64,000 bases of DNA, taken from positions 55,812-119,811 of the forward strand of contig NZ_BOMQ01000089.1 of NCBI RefSeq assembly GCF_016862275.1, given 5' to 3'. Source of the stretch: Actinoplanes nipponensis. GTDB lineage: Bacteria; Actinomycetota; Actinomycetes; Mycobacteriales; Micromonosporaceae. The translations under genes were made by a program, and so were the position numbers. Below the pieces are notes generated by a model. The model had not been told where the DNA came from. It worked only from the letters and a program-made list of their open reading frames with translations, and did no database searches. Positions 62,518-64,000 of the stretch are shown piece after piece (position 1 is the first letter of the stretch; the number at the start of each line of letters is the position of its first letter).

Positions 62518-63866
62518 GCGGCCGGCGCCCGCTCCGGGGCCTGCTCGCCGGCGTCCTGGTCGCCGCGCTCTCCGGCTGCGTGGTCGTGTCGTCCGGCCCC
62601 TCCGACCGGTCGCGGCCGGCGCCGCCGGGCGGCCTGGGCCGGATGAACGACTCGTCGGCGACCGCGGACCCCGGCGACGTCGTCACCCGGGCGCTGCGGG
62701 ACGTCGAGCGCTTCTGGCAGGGCGCCTACCCCGGCATCAGCGACGGGGCGGCGTTCACCCCGATCAGGGGCGGCTACCACCCGTACACCAGGTCGGAGCC
62801 GCCGCCGGCGTGCGGCGGCCAGCAGGCGCAGTACCAGCCGAACGCGTTCTACTGCCCGGACGGCGACTTCATCGCCTGGGACGCCGAGACGCTGATCCCC
62901 CAGCTGTACGGCGACTTCGGCCCGCTGCTCGTCGGCTTCGTCATGGCCCACGAGTACGGGCACGCGATCCAGGCCCGGCTGCGCGCCACCGACCAGCCCA
63001 CGGTGGTGCTGGAGCAGCAGGCCGACTGCTTCGCCGGGGCGTGGACCGCGGACGTGCTCGCCGGCCGGTCCGCGGCGTTCACCGGGGTCACGCCGGCCCA
63101 GCTCGACAACACGGTCGCCGGCATGCTGCTGCTGCGCGACGAGCCGGGCACGGCGGCGCAGAACCCGCAGGCGCACGGCAACGCCTTCGACCGGATCCGG
63201 GCCCTGCAGGACGGGGTGGAGAAGGGCGTGACGCTCTGCGCCGGGTACCGGGCCGACAACGTGCCGGTCACCGAGGTGCCCTTCACCAGCCGGCAGGAGG
63301 CGGCCACCGGCGGGGACCTGCCGTACGCGGAGGCGGTGAACGCGCTGAGCGAGGACGCCCAGGCGTACTGGCAGCGGGTGTATCCCCAGCTCACCGGCCG
63401 GCCCTGGGAGCAGTTGCGGGTGCAGGCGTTCAGCTCGGGCGCGGCGCCCGCGTGCCCCACGCCGGCCGCCTCGGCCGGGGGCTCGGCGTTCTACTGCCCG
63501 GACGGGGACTTCGTCGCCTTCGACAACGAGCAGCTCGGGCAGCAGCTGTACCAGCGCATCGGCGACAACGCGGTGGGCATGCTGCTCGGCGACCTGTTCG
63601 CCCGGGCGGTCCAGGACCGGCGGGGCGCCGAGACACAGGACCGCGCCGGGCAGCTCGCCGTCGACTGCTTCGCCGGCTCGTGGACCAACGATCTGCTGAC
63701 CCGGGAGCCGGCGTCGGGCATCCGGCTCTCCCCCGGCGACCTGGACGAGGCGGTGGCCGCCCTGCTGGCCTTCGGGCGCGCCGGCGGCCGGCAGGAGGCG
63801 AGCGCCTTCGAGCGGATCGCCTCCTACCGGGGCGGGGTCCTGAAGGGACTGCCGTCCTGCACCTGA
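62514..63866 (+). CDS. Zinc metallopeptidase lipoprotein (YpfJ-like) with duplicated domain
   Basis: A 450-residue lipoprotein: LLAGVLVAALSGC is a good lipobox. The first half holds a neutral zinc metallopeptidase domain: FYCPDGDFIAWD, the zinc/catalytic MAHEYGHAIQ and VVLEQQADCFAGAW. The second half repeats the domain (FYCPDGDFVAFD, QLAVDCFAGSW, ASAFERIASYRGG), but the HEYGH position reads DLFAR and the third ligand Glu is lost. The second copy is therefore catalytically dead and may bind substrate or regulate. It acts outside the membrane. Start GTG 62514 overlaps the leader stop. Confidence 0.82.
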   Translation: MSGRRPLRGLLAGVLVAALSGCVVVSSGPSDRSRPAPPGGLGRMNDSSATADPGDVVTRALRDVERFWQGAYPGISDGAAFTPIRGGYHPYTRSEPPPACGGQQAQYQPNAFYCPDGDFIAWDAETLIPQLYGDFGPLLVGFVMAHEYGHAIQARLRATDQPTVVLEQQADCFAGAWTADVLAGRSAAFTGVTPAQLDNTVAGMLLLRDEPGTAAQNPQAHGNAFDRIRALQDGVEKGVTLCAGYRADNVPVTEVPFTSRQEAATGGDLPYAEAVNALSEDAQAYWQRVYPQLTGRPWEQLRVQAFSSGAAPACPTPAASAGGSAFYCPDGDFVAFDNEQLGQQLYQRIGDNAVGMLLGDLFARAVQDRRGAETQDRAGQLAVDCFAGSWTNDLLTREPASGIRLSPGDLDEAVAALLAFGRAGGRQEASAFERIASYRGGVLKGLPSCT

Positions 63867-63873
63867 GCCGGGA

Positions 63874-64000
63874 TCAGCGCTCTTCGAGGCGGTGGTCGCG
63901 TTCCTCCTCGTACCGGGCGCCGCTGTCGGACTCGCTGGTCAGCGGGCGGGCGCCGCCCTCGGGCGGCCCCGCCTCGGACTGCCCGCCGGCCGCCAGCTGC
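63874..64000 (-). CDS. 3' end of a hypothetical gene
   Basis: The minus frame is open from the window edge to TGA at 63876-63874. It encodes a hydrophilic C-terminus (SEAGPPEGGARPLTSESD ... YEEERDHRLEER) of about 41 residues, probably disordered. The rest lies outside the window, so no function can be given. Confidence 0.5.
   Translation of the reverse strand, partial: QLAAGGQSEAGPPEGGARPLTSESDSGARYEEERDHRLEER

Overview
The window is very GC-rich, dense chromosomal DNA. GTG and TTG starts are common, ATGA/GTGA stop-start overlaps are frequent, and the families present (Lrp-controlled polyamine genes, GAF-ANTAR proteins, PknB-like kinases, Methyltransf_19, secreted CBM42/CBM25 enzymes) point to a filamentous actinomycete. 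Micromonosporaceae (Actinoplanes-like) is my best guess, by inference only. I see no rRNA, insertion sequence or CRISPR array. One tRNA gene is present, selenocysteine tRNA.

Layout. 1-6720: a putrescine/GABA catabolic block (aminobutyraldehyde dehydrogenase, GABA transaminase, a saccharopine-dehydrogenase-like enzyme, an Lrp/AsnC regulator, an omega-aminotransferase and a PuuB-like amine oxidase). 6789-12804: a small orphan protein, a membrane protein/GntR pair behind a near-perfect palindrome, a secreted BNR protein, a leaderless methyltransferase, a secreted SGNH hydrolase and threonine synthase. 12819-25043: a repeat-rich Ser/Thr kinase, a secreted GH43-CBM42 enzyme, a secreted CBM25-GH13 amylase with a MalR-like operator, and a glycosyltransferase coupled to a six-hairpin-like protein.

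25222-36449: a catabolic island with a CaiB-type CoA-transferase/racemase, an acetoacetate-decarboxylase-like protein, a Baeyer-Villiger-type monooxygenase, a TetR regulator, a cholesterol-oxidase-like GMC oxidoreductase, an alpha/beta hydrolase, an acyl-CoA dehydrogenase, a thiolase and a FadB. Three copies of one 19-bp operator tie four of its transcription units together. The order suggests oxidation of an alcohol to a ketone, ester formation, hydrolysis and beta-oxidation.

36462-44982: regulatory and possible defence genes: a TrmB/LuxR-type regulator with a small secreted Cys peptide, a TIR-NTPase-TPR protein, a LuxR protein with a degenerate receiver, a second Ser/Thr kinase and a methyltransferase. 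45053-47702: a YbdK-type ligase and an unrecognised 463-aa protein.

47716-60046: a complete selenocysteine system (selB, selA, tRNA-Sec, selD) next to its evident client, a three-subunit formate dehydrogenase whose catalytic subunit reads through an in-frame TGA at codon 190 followed by a SECIS-like hairpin. A two-P-loop protein and a domesticated phage lysin lie within this block. 60106-64000: two GAF-ANTAR paralogues flanking a STAS protein, then a zinc-metallopeptidase lipoprotein preceded by a 14-codon leader whose Shine-Dalgarno is locked in a 9-bp hairpin, and the 3' end of a further gene.
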